NCBI RefSeq assembly: GCF_016786215.1
Contig: NZ_JADOBG010000023.1
Coordinates: 62,001-126,000, forward strand
Direction: 5' to 3'
DNA from: Legionella bononiensis
Lineage (GTDB): Bacteria > Pseudomonadota > Gammaproteobacteria > Legionellales > Legionellaceae
Length of the DNA: 64,000 bases
Part shown: positions 7,161 to 16,679 of the stretch, one piece after another
How the letters are laid out: each line of letters starts with the position of its first letter
Numbering within the stretch: position 1 is the first letter of the stretch
Position numbers and translations under genes: made by a program
Notes under the pieces: generated by a model
The model's database searches: none
Told to the model about the DNA's origin: nothing
Seen by the model: only the letters and a program-made list of their open reading frames with translations

Positions 7161-8795
7161 ATGACATTGGTGAAATTTTTAATTAAAAAAACATTGTTAT
7201 TACAGGTCTTCCTGTTGTTTATCCTTTCAGGTTCTGTGGCTTGGTCAGAAAGCACTCCGAGCGCATCGCAATCTCTATTTAAATGGGTAGATGCTCCCTC
7301 TGCAGAAGCAAAACGAGTTGATCTTGCAGGAGCTCGCTTGCGAGAGGCAATAAAAAATCCTGAATTCATGCTAAAAAACTGGATTGAGTTACCTACGTCC
7401 CCTGCTGCTCGGAAAAAAAACATCGTGCGCTTGACTATTAGAGAAGCCATCTTGTTGGCTTTACGATATAACCCCAATATCCAGAATGCTGAATTGGATC
7501 GCATTATTCAACGTTATCAATTACGTTTGGCAAATAATGAATTTGAATTGCAATACGCGCTTGGCGCTCAGGGAATGATCCAGAAAAGTACTTTTGATGG
7601 CATTGGCACTTCCACTACTAATACGTTCTTAGCCAGTCCTGAATTGGGTCTGAAAACAAAGTTAGGTACCAAGGGTTCATTAGCTATAGATAATAATGTG
7701 GGGGTGAATAATAGTTATAACCCCGTGTTAAACCTGTCCGTCACCCAGCCATTATTACGTGGTTTTGGTCCATCTGCCAATGAAGCAGGACTTTTGGATG
7801 CCATCGATAATGAGTGGATCAATAAACTCAGTTTACAACAATCAGTAGTTGATCAAATCACACAGGTAATCATCGCTTATCGCGCGCTTATTTTAAGTGG
7901 GAATAATTTGCAAAATCAGCGGTTACAGTTAAAAGAAGCAAAAAAATCATACGAAATCAATGAAAAGAAAATTGAAGCCGGCCAATTGGAACCCACCGGA
8001 AACATCCAGCAATCCTATCAGATTGAGTCCTTGAGTTTGTTGGTAGAACAAGGTGAAAATGATTTTAAAACGGCAGCTCAGGATTTATTACAAACCATTG
8101 GCCTTGATCCTGAAATGCATTTGTCAGTACCTAGTGATGTTACTTTAAAAGAACTCGTGGTTCCTGATTTGCACCAGTCCATTGAACTTGCCCTGAACCA
8201 TAATGTGCAATATTTGGCACACAAAATGGCCTTGCGTGCCGATGAACGAGCTTATAAGGTTGCAAAAAATCAACAATTATGGCAATTGGATTTATCAGGT
8301 AATGTTCAAAGTGGTACAGTGAATGATGTCACCGGTACAAACACAGGGGTACGTGGTATTTATAACGGTAATAATATTACCGAGTCGGCTCGCGTAACGC
8401 TTACTGTTCCGCTGCATGATATAGGTCGTCGAAGTCAATTAATCAGCGCAAAATTAAAATTGGAAAAAGACCGAATTAATTTGATAGCAGCCAAACGAGC
8501 TTTGGTTACTAATATAACGAACATTATTAATAGCATTCAAAGTTTGGCAAAACGCTATGAATTAGCTAAAAAACAGGTAAAACTGGCTGAAAAATCATAT
8601 GCCTTGGAAAAGAAAAAGCAACAGGCTGGCATTTCCAGTGCATTGGATGTGAATAATACACAGAATCAGTTAATACAAGCGCAATCAGGCTTAATCGGTG
8701 CAAAGATTGCGTATCTTAATCAGTTATCAGCCCTGCAAAGGACTTTAGGAACTACGCTGGACTATTGGCAAATTAAACTAAGGTATGGCGGATGA
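7161..8795 (+). CDS. TolC-family outer membrane efflux protein
   Basis: A 544-residue protein with an N-terminal signal peptide (about residues 1-28, hydrophobic FLLFILSGSVAWS). It has the repeated long helices of TolC-type channels: LTIREAILLALRYNP at about 91-105, LSVTQPLLRGFG, a central helix pair (EAKKSYEINEKKIEAGQLEP), LTVPLHDIGRRSQL in the second repeat, and ALEKKKQQAGISSALDVNNTQ before the end. TolC trimers form an outer-membrane beta barrel with a periplasmic alpha tunnel. The stop overlaps the adaptor start by 4 bases, and the two ABC genes follow, so this is the exit duct of a tripartite exporter. The substrate is unknown. Confidence 0.9.
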   Translation: MTLVKFLIKKTLLLQVFLLFILSGSVAWSESTPSASQSLFKWVDAPSAEAKRVDLAGARLREAIKNPEFMLKNWIELPTSPAARKKNIVRLTIREAILLALRYNPNIQNAELDRIIQRYQLRLANNEFELQYALGAQGMIQKSTFDGIGTSTTNTFLASPELGLKTKLGTKGSLAIDNNVGVNNSYNPVLNLSVTQPLLRGFGPSANEAGLLDAIDNEWINKLSLQQSVVDQITQVIIAYRALILSGNNLQNQRLQLKEAKKSYEINEKKIEAGQLEPTGNIQQSYQIESLSLLVEQGENDFKTAAQDLLQTIGLDPEMHLSVPSDVTLKELVVPDLHQSIELALNHNVQYLAHKMALRADERAYKVAKNQQLWQLDLSGNVQSGTVNDVTGTNTGVRGIYNGNNITESARVTLTVPLHDIGRRSQLISAKLKLEKDRINLIAAKRALVTNITNIINSIQSLAKRYELAKKQVKLAEKSYALEKKKQQAGISSALDVNNTQNQLIQAQSGLIGAKIAYLNQLSALQRTLGTTLDYWQIKLRYGG

Positions 8796-9937
8796 ATCAT
8801 TACGTAAAAATTATAATTAGTTTGGTACTGACAGGTTTTTTATCAGCGTGTGGCAGTCATGATAAGCCCAAACAAGTCACATTAAATACATATACTGTAA
8901 AACCTAAGCCTCTGCATAAAACCTTGCATTTTACTGGAACCATTCAGCCTTTGCGCGAAAGTACATTAACCAGCCCAATGGAAGCCGTAGTAGAAACAAT
9001 GAACTTTCATTACGGTCAGATGGTTAAGAAAGGTGATGTCGTATTAACTTTGAACTCGAATGAATTGCAAAAGCAATACAATGATACCTTGACTGACTAT
9101 CTTAAAGCTAAAGACAGCTATTCCATTGCCAAGGCCAAATTTATCGGGACCCAGGAATTATGGGATGCTGGCCTGTTATCTAAAAATAATTTTTTAAGTG
9201 AAAAATCCGGGGTGGATACCGCTCGGGTTACTTTGATGCAGGCGACACGAAAGCTGACTGAGTTACTGGAAAAAATGGATGAGAATAATTCTCAGAATTT
9301 TTCTGCTTTAAGTCTGGCTGATTTTGATAAAGTAAGAAAAATATTAACGTCAAACCATAATATTATTCGTTTAAAAGCCCCCAGTGACGGAGTTATGCTT
9401 TATCCGCCGAAATCCGGAGAAGATAAATCGGCACGAGTTACAGTAGGCTCTTCAGTAAAATCAGGACAGGTCATTGCTTTGATTGGTGATTTGAACGGGA
9501 TTAGCGTTGAAATCGACGTTCCTGAAATAGATATCGACAAGATCCGTCCTGGAATGAATGCGACGATTAGTGGCGTTGCATTTGGTAAACATCAATTGAA
9601 AGGGACATTGGTCGCAGTCAATGCACAAGCATCGAATACAAGTGGCGGTGGGCTGCCTTCATTTACTGCTGTAGTGGAAGTGAAATCCCTGACCCCGGAA
9701 CAACAACCCTGGATTAAAGTTGGAATGAGTGCCGCTATAGAACTCAATGTTGATAGTGACAATCAATTACTGGTTCCTATTGCTGCCGTGAAACGTGAGA
9801 AGGGAAACAGTATAGTCAATTTAAGGCTGGCGCAAGGCTCTATTGAGAAACGTGTTATTACTACTGGCCCCGCTCAAGCGGATTCTGTGGTGATAGAGTC
9901 TGGACTCAAAGAAGGCGATGTGGTGGTTTATGATTAA
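8792..9937 (+). CDS. MacA-type periplasmic adaptor lipoprotein (membrane fusion protein)
   Basis: A 381-residue adaptor. The N-terminus is a lipoprotein signal with the lipobox LSAC (acceptor Cys about residue 20), so it is probably anchored to a membrane by lipid. The core has the two half-lipoyl motifs (ESTLTSPMEAVVETMNF and APSDGVMLYPPKSGE, in shortened form) flanking a helical hairpin (about 90-190), then a beta-barrel and membrane-proximal domain (VPIAAVKREKGNSIV). MacA-type proteins link an inner-membrane MacB transporter to TolC. Start and stop overlap the neighbouring genes by a few bases, so the operon is tightly coupled. Confidence 0.88.
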   Translation: MNHYVKIIISLVLTGFLSACGSHDKPKQVTLNTYTVKPKPLHKTLHFTGTIQPLRESTLTSPMEAVVETMNFHYGQMVKKGDVVLTLNSNELQKQYNDTLTDYLKAKDSYSIAKAKFIGTQELWDAGLLSKNNFLSEKSGVDTARVTLMQATRKLTELLEKMDENNSQNFSALSLADFDKVRKILTSNHNIIRLKAPSDGVMLYPPKSGEDKSARVTVGSSVKSGQVIALIGDLNGISVEIDVPEIDIDKIRPGMNATISGVAFGKHQLKGTLVAVNAQASNTSGGGLPSFTAVVEVKSLTPEQQPWIKVGMSAAIELNVDSDNQLLVPIAAVKREKGNSIVNLRLAQGSIEKRVITTGPAQADSVVIESGLKEGDVVVYD

Positions 9938-10619
9938 TGAACCCTTGATTCAGCTCAGGGACTTGGTAAAAACCTATAAACTTGAAGGGATTAGCAGTAC
10001 CGTTTTAAATGAAGTTTCTTTGACGGTACATCAGGGAGACTTGCTTGCTATTGTGGGAGCTTCCGGTTCTGGAAAATCAACCTTAATGAATATTATTGGT
10101 TTGCTGGATAAACCGGATTCAGGATCTTATATCTTAAAGAACAGAAATGTAGCGGGTTTAAGTGATGATGAATCTGCTGAGTTTCGCAATCAAAGCATTG
10201 GTTTTGTTTTTCAGCAGTTTAATTTGCTGCCTCGATTTACGGCCATGCAAAATATTGCCTTACCGTTGACTTATAGAGGTTCGCCTGCAACGGAAATTAA
10301 AGAAAAAGTCATGCAGGTACTCGAAAAAGTAGGGATGGCCCAATTTGCATCTCATCGACCCATGCAGTTATCTGGTGGCCAACAACAACGAATCGCGATC
10401 GCCAGAGCCTTGGTTACAGAACCTCAAGTGATCCTTGCTGATGAGCCAACTGGTGCTCTTGATTCACGCACCGGATCGGAAGTTATGAATTTGTTTTTAG
10501 CCCTGCATGCCGAAGGCCGCACTATTATCATGGTCACGCATGATGAACATGTCGCTGCACAATGCAGACGTAGAATTACTTTGGCTGATGGCATAGTCGT
10601 GGCGGAGTCAGGCCAATGA
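9930..10619 (+). CDS. MacB-type ABC transporter ATP-binding protein
   Basis: A 229-residue ATPase of the MacB/LolD/FtsE group. Walker A is GASGSGKST, the Q loop is FVFQQFNLLPRFT, the signature is LSGGQQQRIAIARAL, Walker B is VILADEPTGALD, and the switch His lies in MVTHDEHV. In E. coli MacB this domain is fused to the permease; here it is separate. The frame opens at an ATG at 9918, but MINEPLIQL from 9930 matches the usual family start and overlaps the preceding stop; I cannot exclude 9918. It supplies energy for the inner-membrane permease that follows with an ATGA overlap. Confidence 0.92.
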   Translation: MINEPLIQLRDLVKTYKLEGISSTVLNEVSLTVHQGDLLAIVGASGSGKSTLMNIIGLLDKPDSGSYILKNRNVAGLSDDESAEFRNQSIGFVFQQFNLLPRFTAMQNIALPLTYRGSPATEIKEKVMQVLEKVGMAQFASHRPMQLSGGQQQRIAIARALVTEPQVILADEPTGALDSRTGSEVMNLFLALHAEGRTIIMVTHDEHVAAQCRRRITLADGIVVAESGQ

Positions 10620-11809
10620 ATTTCTTAAGCCACTGTCAGCAAGCTTTAGTTAATTTAACCGCTTCAAAACTACGCTCCTTTTTAGCGGTTCTTGGTATTT
10701 TGGTTGGTACGGCTGCTGTTGTCGCTTTAATCAGTTGCGGCCAGTTGGCTACTGAAAAAGCTTTGGAGCAATTCAAGGCTTTGGGGACTGATTTATTAGC
10801 CGTATCGGTTTATCAAAAAATGCCAAGTAAATCGCACAGTGGCGATGATTCCCTATCGGTCGATCAATGGCAAAAACTGGCGGAACAAATTCCTTATATT
10901 GTAAAAATCGCACCCTACAGTACGGCCTATCAACAACTTAGTTTTCAAGGGAAACTGATGCAGGGGGTGGTCATTGGTGCCGATGAGCATTTGGCCGAGA
11001 TTGTTCACGTTGATTTAGCCCAAGGTCATTTTGTATCTTTTGTTGAGTCCTTTGAACATTATTGCGTCATTGGTGATGGATTGGCACAGCAAATTAAAGA
11101 AATCAGCATGGATGACCCCATTGGGAAACAGCTGCGCATAGGCCAGTCTTTATATACCATTATTGGTATAGCACGTCATTGGAAGGAAAATGGATTTTTT
11201 AATGAAGACATTAATCAGGCAGCAGTAATTCCTATTGGAGGAATTAGTCTGGTGAGCAAAGATGCAAAAATAAATAATGCTGTTGTTCTTTTGAAACCGG
11301 ATAGCCCTATAGATGAGGTTATTGATCAAATAAAACATATTATCAGTTCAATGGCTCCAAAACTAAGCATTTTTCCACGTAGTGCCAAACAAATCATCGC
11401 CAGTATGGAAAGTCAGGGACGCATATTCACATTATTGCTTGCTGTAATTGGCGGTATCTCCTTGCTGGTTGGCGGTATTGGTGTGATGAATGTGATGCTG
11501 GTTTCTGTAAGTGAGCGAAAAAAAGAAATCGGTATAAGAAAAGCAGTAGGAGCAAAAAACAGCGAGATTCAAGCTTTGTTTCTGGCAGAGTCCGTGATGC
11601 TCTCTCTATTGGGGGGCGTTCTTGGTGTGATATTAGGGTTAATCTTTACCCGCATAGTGGCTTATTTTAGTGACTGGTCTTTTTCAGTCTATTTGCTCCC
11701 TCCTATAGCTGGTTTTTTAGTCTCTGCGGCAACAGGAATATTCTTTGGTTTTTACCCAGCTCGTCGTGCGGCAAAACTGGAACCGATGGCCTCCCTACGC
11801 AGTGAATAA
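10616..11809 (+). CDS. MacB-type ABC transporter permease (FtsX family)
   Basis: A 397-residue permease with the MacB layout: a first transmembrane helix (LRSFLAVLGILVGTAAVVALI, about residues 19-39, quoted in part), a large periplasmic MacB_PCD domain (about 40-265), then three helices in the FtsX domain with GGIGVMNVMLVSVSERKKEIGIRKA near 285-310 (key part SERKKEIGIRKAVGA) and a final helix before FYPARRAAKLEP. It overlaps the ATPase gene by ATGA. Together with the TolC and adaptor genes it should form a mechanotransmitting exporter that ejects a periplasmic substrate such as a peptide, lipid or siderophore. Confidence 0.92.
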   Translation: MNFLSHCQQALVNLTASKLRSFLAVLGILVGTAAVVALISCGQLATEKALEQFKALGTDLLAVSVYQKMPSKSHSGDDSLSVDQWQKLAEQIPYIVKIAPYSTAYQQLSFQGKLMQGVVIGADEHLAEIVHVDLAQGHFVSFVESFEHYCVIGDGLAQQIKEISMDDPIGKQLRIGQSLYTIIGIARHWKENGFFNEDINQAAVIPIGGISLVSKDAKINNAVVLLKPDSPIDEVIDQIKHIISSMAPKLSIFPRSAKQIIASMESQGRIFTLLLAVIGGISLLVGGIGVMNVMLVSVSERKKEIGIRKAVGAKNSEIQALFLAESVMLSLLGGVLGVILGLIFTRIVAYFSDWSFSVYLLPPIAGFLVSAATGIFFGFYPARRAAKLEPMASLRSE

Positions 11810-12256
11810 GACAACCAGACACAAAGTGCTAGTGGCACTGTAACTCATAAAATACAGAAATTAATTCCTTTGGGATTAGTGTCGTTCCAAAGCAGACTCA
11901 GCACCACCTTCACGGCCCCTCATTGCATCTATAATTAGCCTTAAATTTAATTTCAAATCTTATTGAGATCTCGGCAGAATAGCCTTTGCCCTCAGGGAGA
12001 AGGTGCCGACAGGCGGATGAGGGGAGCTTAAAACAATTAAAATATTTATCCCAACCAACAATAGGTTAAACGCATGAGTTAATTGGATAAAGCAAAATGC
12101 GCAAGTTGCCATACGCCACCTTATTACACCGATAACACCATGCATAATTTGCAAACCGAGAAATTCTATAGTCCGCAATGAGGTCTATTTACTGTCCACC
12201 ATTGTTGTTATAAATTCAATCAGTTAAAATCAGTCTTTTAATTGATTTGGTACGGT
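11810..12256. other. Intergenic region with one REP-like palindrome
   Basis: About 450 bases without a supported gene. It holds the palindrome at 11989-12024 and otherwise AT-rich sequence. An open frame on the minus strand crosses the palindrome and is not credible. Confidence 0.6.
11989..12024. repeat. REP-like palindrome
   Basis: CCCTCA at 11989-11994 pairs with TGAGGG at 12018-12023 around GGAGAAGGTGCCGACAGGCG. The sequence is of the widespread type found between genes in many proteobacteria, and it lies 3' of the efflux operon where it may stabilise or end the transcript. Confidence 0.5.
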
Positions 12257-12703
12257 ATGTTATACGGGGATACAATTCAGGATACCAGACAGATGTTTTT
12301 TACCAGTTGGAATAAATACCAACAGAAACAACTGCTGACTCCTTTGGAAAATGAAATTGTTCAGGTGATATTGGTTCATCCTGAGTACCATAAAATTCTT
12401 GAGCAAAGTTCTAAATTTCAAGAGCAGGCTTATTACCCTGAACTAGGTGAAACCAACCCTTTTCTTCATATGGGGTTGCATTTGGCGGTAAGAGAACAAA
12501 TCAGCACTGATCGCCCCAATGGAATTAGTGCCGTTTATAATGCTTTGGTCACTAAGTACAAAGATGTCCTAGCGGTTGAACATTTAATCATGGATCAATT
12601 GGCTGAGTGTTTATGGCTTTCTCAAAAAAATAATGTGCCGCCTGATGAACAGCATTATTTGAATGCATTGTCTGGGTATATTGATGATTATCAGTTAAGA
12701 TAA
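12257..12703 (+). CDS. DUF1841 family protein
   Basis: A 148-residue soluble protein. The N-terminal DTRQMFFTSWNK and LTPLENEIVQVILVHPEYH, then GETNPFLHMGLHLAVREQI, are typical of DUF1841 proteins of beta- and gammaproteobacteria, whose function is unknown. A TTG five codons upstream (12242) opens the frame, but the ATG at 12257 (MLYGDTIQD) agrees with the family start. It sits 27 bp before ubiE on the same strand and may be co-transcribed with the ubiquinone genes, which is the only context clue. Confidence 0.78.
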   Translation: MLYGDTIQDTRQMFFTSWNKYQQKQLLTPLENEIVQVILVHPEYHKILEQSSKFQEQAYYPELGETNPFLHMGLHLAVREQISTDRPNGISAVYNALVTKYKDVLAVEHLIMDQLAECLWLSQKNNVPPDEQHYLNALSGYIDDYQLR

Positions 12704-12730
12704 GTTTTTTACTATTTAACCAGGTTATTT

Positions 12731-13483
12731 ATGAATAATCAGGAAAAATCCACCCATTTTGGCTTCAAATCCGTTGCCTGGGATGAAAAAGAAAAAAAAG
12801 TTGCAGAAGTTTTTCATTCAGTAGCCAAAAACTACGATTTAATGAATGACTTGATGTCTCTTGGAATTCATCATCTCTGGAAACGATTTACTGTAGAATT
12901 AAGCCAGGTTCGACCTGGACAGACAGTTCTTGATTTGGCCGGGGGAAGTGGTGATTTAACCCGTTTGTTATGTAAGAAGGTTGGTGACAGTGGTCAAGTC
13001 ATTCTTGCTGATATCAATTCGGCGATGCTTAATGTAGGTCGGGACCGTTTACTTGATGAAGGTCTATTTAAAAACATTAATTTTGTGCAAGGAAATGCTC
13101 AATGTCTGCCTTTTGCTGATAATACGTTTCATTGCATCACTATAGGTTTTGGCCTGCGTAATGTTACCGATAAAGAAGAAGCACTCCGCTCCATGTACCG
13201 GGTGTGTAAACCCGGAGGCAAGCTTATGGTACTTGAGTTTTCAACTCCGACTGTTCCAGGGTTAAAACCAGTTTATGACTGGTATTCTTTTAATATATTG
13301 CCTAAAGTAGGTAAATTCTTCGCCCAGGATGAAGCCAGTTATCAATATCTTGCAGAATCCATCCGAATGCACCCGAATCAGAACGATTTAAAAGAGATGA
13401 TTGAAAAAGCAGGTTTTGAAGATTGCCAATACCATAATCTAAGTGGAGGCATAGTTGCGTTGCACGTTGCCTTTAAATATTGA
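12731..13483 (+). CDS. ubiE: Ubiquinone/menaquinone C-methyltransferase UbiE
   Basis: A 250-residue SAM-dependent methyltransferase that methylates the quinone ring carbon (DDMQH2 to DMQH2) in ubiquinone synthesis. Motifs: the family signature [25 protein letters not shown] (key part YDLMNDLMS) at about 28-50, SAM motif [13 protein letters not shown], post-motif [18 protein letters not shown] and the C-terminal [15 protein letters not shown]. First of the run ubiE-ubiJ-small gene-ubiB-tatA-tatB, the same order as in enterobacteria. UbiE acts with other Ubi proteins in a soluble complex that includes UbiJ. Confidence 0.97.
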   Translation: MNNQEKSTHFGFKSVAWDEKEKKVAEVFHSVAKNYDLMNDLMSLGIHHLWKRFTVELSQVRPGQTVLDLAGGSGDLTRLLCKKVGDSGQVILADINSAMLNVGRDRLLDEGLFKNINFVQGNAQCLPFADNTFHCITIGFGLRNVTDKEEALRSMYRVCKPGGKLMVLEFSTPTVPGLKPVYDWYSFNILPKVGKFFAQDEASYQYLAESIRMHPNQNDLKEMIEKAGFEDCQYHNLSGGIVALHVAFKY

Positions 13484-13490
13484 GTTGAAT

Positions 13491-14108
13491 ATGCTAAAAA
13501 AATACTCCTTAAAAGCACTACAAAAAGCAATTAATCAGGCAATGAGCCTCGATGATGCCATGCCTGAAAAACTTATGGCACTGAATGGAAAAGTGCTGGA
13601 AATGGTTATCACTCCATTAAATGTCCATTTTTTTATTCAATTTATGGATGGGGAAATGCTGTTGCTGGATCAGTACGAAGGGCACGCGGATACTGTAATT
13701 CACAGTAATCCCATAGGTTTAATTCGTCTTAGTTTATTGCCCCCATCTAAAGCACGCTCTTTATTTAATGATAAAATTCGGATGTCTGGTGATATCGAGT
13801 TTGGGCAACAGGTTAAAACGTTGTTCGATGAGATGGATATCGACTGGGAAGGGCATTTAGCTCATTTTACGGGAGATGTCGTTGCTCACCAGATTGGTTC
13901 TTTTATACGTAAGGGTATGGAGTTTAAAAATCAATTCAGTGAATCCATGCGTCACAATGTAACTGAATTTCTTCAGGAAGAATTACGTATTATCCCTTCA
14001 AGAAACGAACTTGAAGATTTTTATAATGATGTAGATGAACTCTCTTTAAATGTTGAAAGATTGCAGGCCCAAGTTAATCAATTGTTGAACGATGATGAAC
14101 CTCATTAA
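13491..14108 (+). CDS. ubiJ: Ubiquinone biosynthesis accessory factor UbiJ (SCP2 domain)
   Basis: A 205-residue protein with an N-terminal SCP2 sterol-carrier-like lipid-binding domain (about 25-115, including LLLDQYEGHADTVIHSNP in part and KIRMSGDIEFGQQ) and a C-terminal coiled coil (LEDFYNDVDELSLNVERLQ in part). UbiJ with UbiK organises the soluble Ubi complex and presents lipid intermediates. The frame is open from 13455 inside ubiE, but the ATG at 13491, 8 bases after the ubiE stop, is the natural start. The downstream small gene starts at or just before its stop codon. Confidence 0.92.
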   Translation: MLKKYSLKALQKAINQAMSLDDAMPEKLMALNGKVLEMVITPLNVHFFIQFMDGEMLLLDQYEGHADTVIHSNPIGLIRLSLLPPSKARSLFNDKIRMSGDIEFGQQVKTLFDEMDIDWEGHLAHFTGDVVAHQIGSFIRKGMEFKNQFSESMRHNVTEFLQEELRIIPSRNELEDFYNDVDELSLNVERLQAQVNQLLNDDEPH

Positions 14109-14112
14109 TCGA

Positions 14113-14262
14113 ATGAACTGGTTGATTCAGATTGGCCTGATTTTACTTAGTACCATTGCGGTTCTATTTATGGCGATCCTCAAACAAATTCCCAGATTTC
14201 ATTTTATAAACCGTTTAAAATGGAATAGAACATCACGATTATTAACTGATGAGCTGTCATGA
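14113..14262 (+). CDS. Tiny single-helix membrane protein between ubiJ and ubiB (DUF2905-like)
   Basis: A 49-residue frame starting ATG at 14113, 5 bases after the ubiJ stop; in-frame ATGs at 14092 and 14095 overlap ubiJ and could be used instead. It reads [19 protein letters not shown], a hydrophobic helix, followed by [12 protein letters not shown] and a basic tail. Its stop TGA overlaps the ubiB ATG (ATGA), so it is placed for coupled translation between two tightly packed genes. The start [11 protein letters not shown] and the following IP-R residues recall DUF2905 proteins, but the typical GDI motif is missing. Function unknown. Confidence 0.6.
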   Translation: MNWLIQIGLILLSTIAVLFMAILKQIPRFHFINRLKWNRTSRLLTDELS

Positions 14263-15908
14263 ACTCAATGAAACAATTAATACGCCTCATTCATATCAAC
14301 TTTATTCTAGCCCGCAATGGCTTGGATAATGTGGTTGTATCTTTAAGACTTTTCGCGCCCTTACGCTTTATTGTTTATTTAAATCCTTGGAATTGGTTCC
14401 GCAAAGATCAACTGACTCGAGGGCAAGCGTTACGGAAAACGTTAGAGGAATTGGGTCCCATATTTATTAAATTTGGCCAGGCTCTTTCAACCCGTCCGGA
14501 TATACTTCCTGATGATATCGCTAAAGAGCTCAGTAAATTACAGGATAAGGTTCCTCCTTTTGCCAGCAGTATAGCGATTTCCATCCTCGAACAAGCGTAT
14601 GGGAAATCTCCTTACGAAATTTTTGCTCAGTTTGATTCCAATGCTCTGGCATCGGCTTCTATGGCACAGGTTCATGCAGCAACCCTGAAATCAGGCGAAG
14701 ACGTTGTTATCAAAATTCTCAGGCCGAACATGCGTCGAATTATTGAGCAAGATATCAGTATCATGCATACCATAGCCCGACTGGCCGATCGGTATTGGCC
14801 GGAAGGTAAACGACTGAAACCTAAAGAAATCGTTAAAGAATTTGAGCATACCTTACTTGATGAGCTTGATTTACTACGAGAAGCAGCAAATGCTGCTCAA
14901 TTACGTCGTAATTTTAATAACTCGCCATTATTGTATATCCCCGAAATCTATTGGGATTATTCGCGGGACAATGTACTGGTCATGGAGCGAATTCATGGCA
15001 TACCGGTCTCTGATGTGGCCAGCCTGCATGATCACCAGATTAATATCAAAAAACTCGCTGAGCGTGGTGTTGAAATTTTCTTTACCCAGGTCTTTCGCGA
15101 CTGTTTTTTTCATGCGGACATGCACCCTGGAAATATTTTTGTTTCCTCTAAGCATCCTCAGGATCCTCAATACATCTGTATTGATTTTGGAATCATTGGT
15201 ACTTTAAATGAAAATGATAAGCGGTACCTGGCAGAAAATTTATTGGCTTTCTTTAATCGCGACTACCGAAAAGTGGCTCAGTTGCATGTTGAATCAGGAT
15301 GGGTTTCGAGAGACACGCGTGTTGAAGAATTTGAAAGCGCTATTCGTACTGTATGTGAACCTATATTTGAAAAGCCTTTAAAAGATATATCTTTCGCCCA
15401 GGTTGTTCTTCGTCTGTTCCAGGTCGCAAGACGGTTTCATATGGAAGTGCAGCCTCAGTTAGTACTGCTGCAAAAAACTTTATTGGCTGTGGAAGGTTTA
15501 GGGAGACAACTTTATCCTGATTTGGATTTGTGGGTAACTGCAAAGCCCTTTCTGGAAAAATGGCTGCGCCAGCAAATTGGACCTAAGAACTTCTTCAATC
15601 AATTAAAGGAAAATCTGCCATTTTTTACCGAGCAGCTACCCCATATGCCCAAATTAATTTTCGATGTCCTGGAGTTGAAAAAGGCGGAGTTAATGGTAAA
15701 AAGAGATCTCAACCACGCTGATACACATAACAAGGAGCCATTGATTCAATGGAAAAGTATCGGTATTGGAGTCTTTATCTCATTCCTGTCGCTGGCTGTT
15801 ATTAATTATCTGGATCTAATAGACTATCAACAGGTTACCCCGATTGCCTTAACGGGGGCTGCAATTGCAGGAGTTTTTGTCTTCATAAATCGTAAAATAA
15901 GGAGCTAA
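14259..15908 (+). CDS. ubiB: Ubiquinone biosynthesis regulatory protein kinase-like UbiB
   Basis: A 549-residue member of the ABC1/ADCK/UbiB atypical kinase family. The diagnostic KxGQ motif is KFGQ at about residues 71-74, the alanine-rich nucleotide loop lies in [13 protein letters not shown], the invariant kinase Lys is in VVIKILRP, the ExD region is [12 protein letters not shown], and the catalytic and metal motifs are [12 protein letters not shown] and CIDFGIIG. Two C-terminal membrane helices (about 500-545) anchor it in the inner membrane. UbiB acts as an ATPase needed to deliver or extract ubiquinone intermediates. It is followed one base later by tatA. Confidence 0.97.
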   Translation: MNSMKQLIRLIHINFILARNGLDNVVVSLRLFAPLRFIVYLNPWNWFRKDQLTRGQALRKTLEELGPIFIKFGQALSTRPDILPDDIAKELSKLQDKVPPFASSIAISILEQAYGKSPYEIFAQFDSNALASASMAQVHAATLKSGEDVVIKILRPNMRRIIEQDISIMHTIARLADRYWPEGKRLKPKEIVKEFEHTLLDELDLLREAANAAQLRRNFNNSPLLYIPEIYWDYSRDNVLVMERIHGIPVSDVASLHDHQINIKKLAERGVEIFFTQVFRDCFFHADMHPGNIFVSSKHPQDPQYICIDFGIIGTLNENDKRYLAENLLAFFNRDYRKVAQLHVESGWVSRDTRVEEFESAIRTVCEPIFEKPLKDISFAQVVLRLFQVARRFHMEVQPQLVLLQKTLLAVEGLGRQLYPDLDLWVTAKPFLEKWLRQQIGPKNFFNQLKENLPFFTEQLPHMPKLIFDVLELKKAELMVKRDLNHADTHNKEPLIQWKSIGIGVFISFLSLAVINYLDLIDYQQVTPIALTGAAIAGVFVFINRKIRS

Positions 15909-15909
15909 C

Positions 15910-16092
15910 ATGGGATTAAGCGGCATCAGTCCTTTATCATTATTGTTAATATTGGGCATTATTGTGGCATTATTTGGCACATCTAAATTGAAAACGATCG
16001 GTTCTGATCTGGGTGAAGCCATCAAGAATTTTCGTAAAGCAATGAACGATGACAGCTCCACTGAAACGAAAAATGATGATAAACCCTTATGA
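15910..16092 (+). CDS. tatA: Twin-arginine translocase subunit TatA
   Basis: A 60-residue protein: short N-terminal periplasmic part, one membrane helix ([19 protein letters not shown], about 9-27), the hinge FGTSKL, then the amphipathic helix [18 protein letters not shown] and an acidic, disordered tail. TatA oligomerises at the TatBC-substrate complex to open the export path for folded proteins. It follows ubiB by one base and overlaps tatB by 4 bases. Confidence 0.95.
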   Translation: MGLSGISPLSLLLILGIIVALFGTSKLKTIGSDLGEAIKNFRKAMNDDSSTETKNDDKPL

Positions 16093-16328
16093 GCAGTGGT
16101 GAGCTGTTATTAACGTTCATTGTGGCAGTAATTGTATTTGGACCATCAAAACTCCCCATGCTGGCCACTCATCTCGGTCTGTTAATGCGTAAAGTGAATC
16201 AATTAAAAGTATATGCTGCAGAATTTTGGCAGCAACAATTGAACGAGATCCAACTGCAAGAAAATAAGCGTAAAGCAGAACTTGGCGATGAAGAATATAA
16301 GAAAACTGAGTCCAAGCCTGAAATTTGA
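16089..16328 (+). CDS. tatB: Twin-arginine translocase subunit TatB
   Basis: A 79-residue protein starting with the ATGA overlap at the end of tatA. It has one N-terminal helix ([20 protein letters not shown] in part), the TatB-type Glu after Ser-Gly (SSGELLLTF), the hinge FGPSKLP, and a longer charged amphipathic region ([20 protein letters not shown] in part). TatB forms the receptor with TatC, whose gene is at 1232-1921. The protein is short for a TatB (many exceed 120 residues) but longer in its amphipathic part than the TatA before it. Confidence 0.88.
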   Translation: MSSGELLLTFIVAVIVFGPSKLPMLATHLGLLMRKVNQLKVYAAEFWQQQLNEIQLQENKRKAELGDEEYKKTESKPEI

Positions 16329-16679
16329 TTCATAATAGTATCACCACTACGCGCATAAATTGAATAAAATAACGAAGACCCATTATTAAAATCAATGGAG
16401 CAATCCATTCAAATCTTTCTTAAAAAACGCTTATTTTACATTTTTGTAACATTCACTTAACAATTCCTTAACATTCATCTGACATAATGCCCCAATAAAG
16501 TTACAAATGAGACAGAACAGGAGGCGAACACTAATTCCTACAGCTGAGATTTGGAATACAGTAAATCCATTTTGCCAGACAATAAAACATAGACCTGGCA
16601 GATGAACGCAACTTAGTTCCAAATGTGTTTAAGACATACCAGTTAGTTAATAATTTATTTACCTGAGGAGTCACGAATC
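16329..16679. other. Intergenic region upstream of the coiled-coil protein gene
   Basis: About 350 AT-rich bases between tatB and the next gene. Several TTAACA-like boxes and a CATAAT (16483-16488) are present, but none are at normal promoter spacing. I see no gene, repeat or hairpin here. Confidence 0.5.

Noticed and set aside
7133-7504. 123-codon minus-strand frame over the start of the TolC gene
   Set aside because: It is the antisense shadow of a well-supported signal peptide and helical domain.
11960-12178. 72-codon minus-strand frame
   Set aside because: It runs through the REP-like palindrome and has no start signal.
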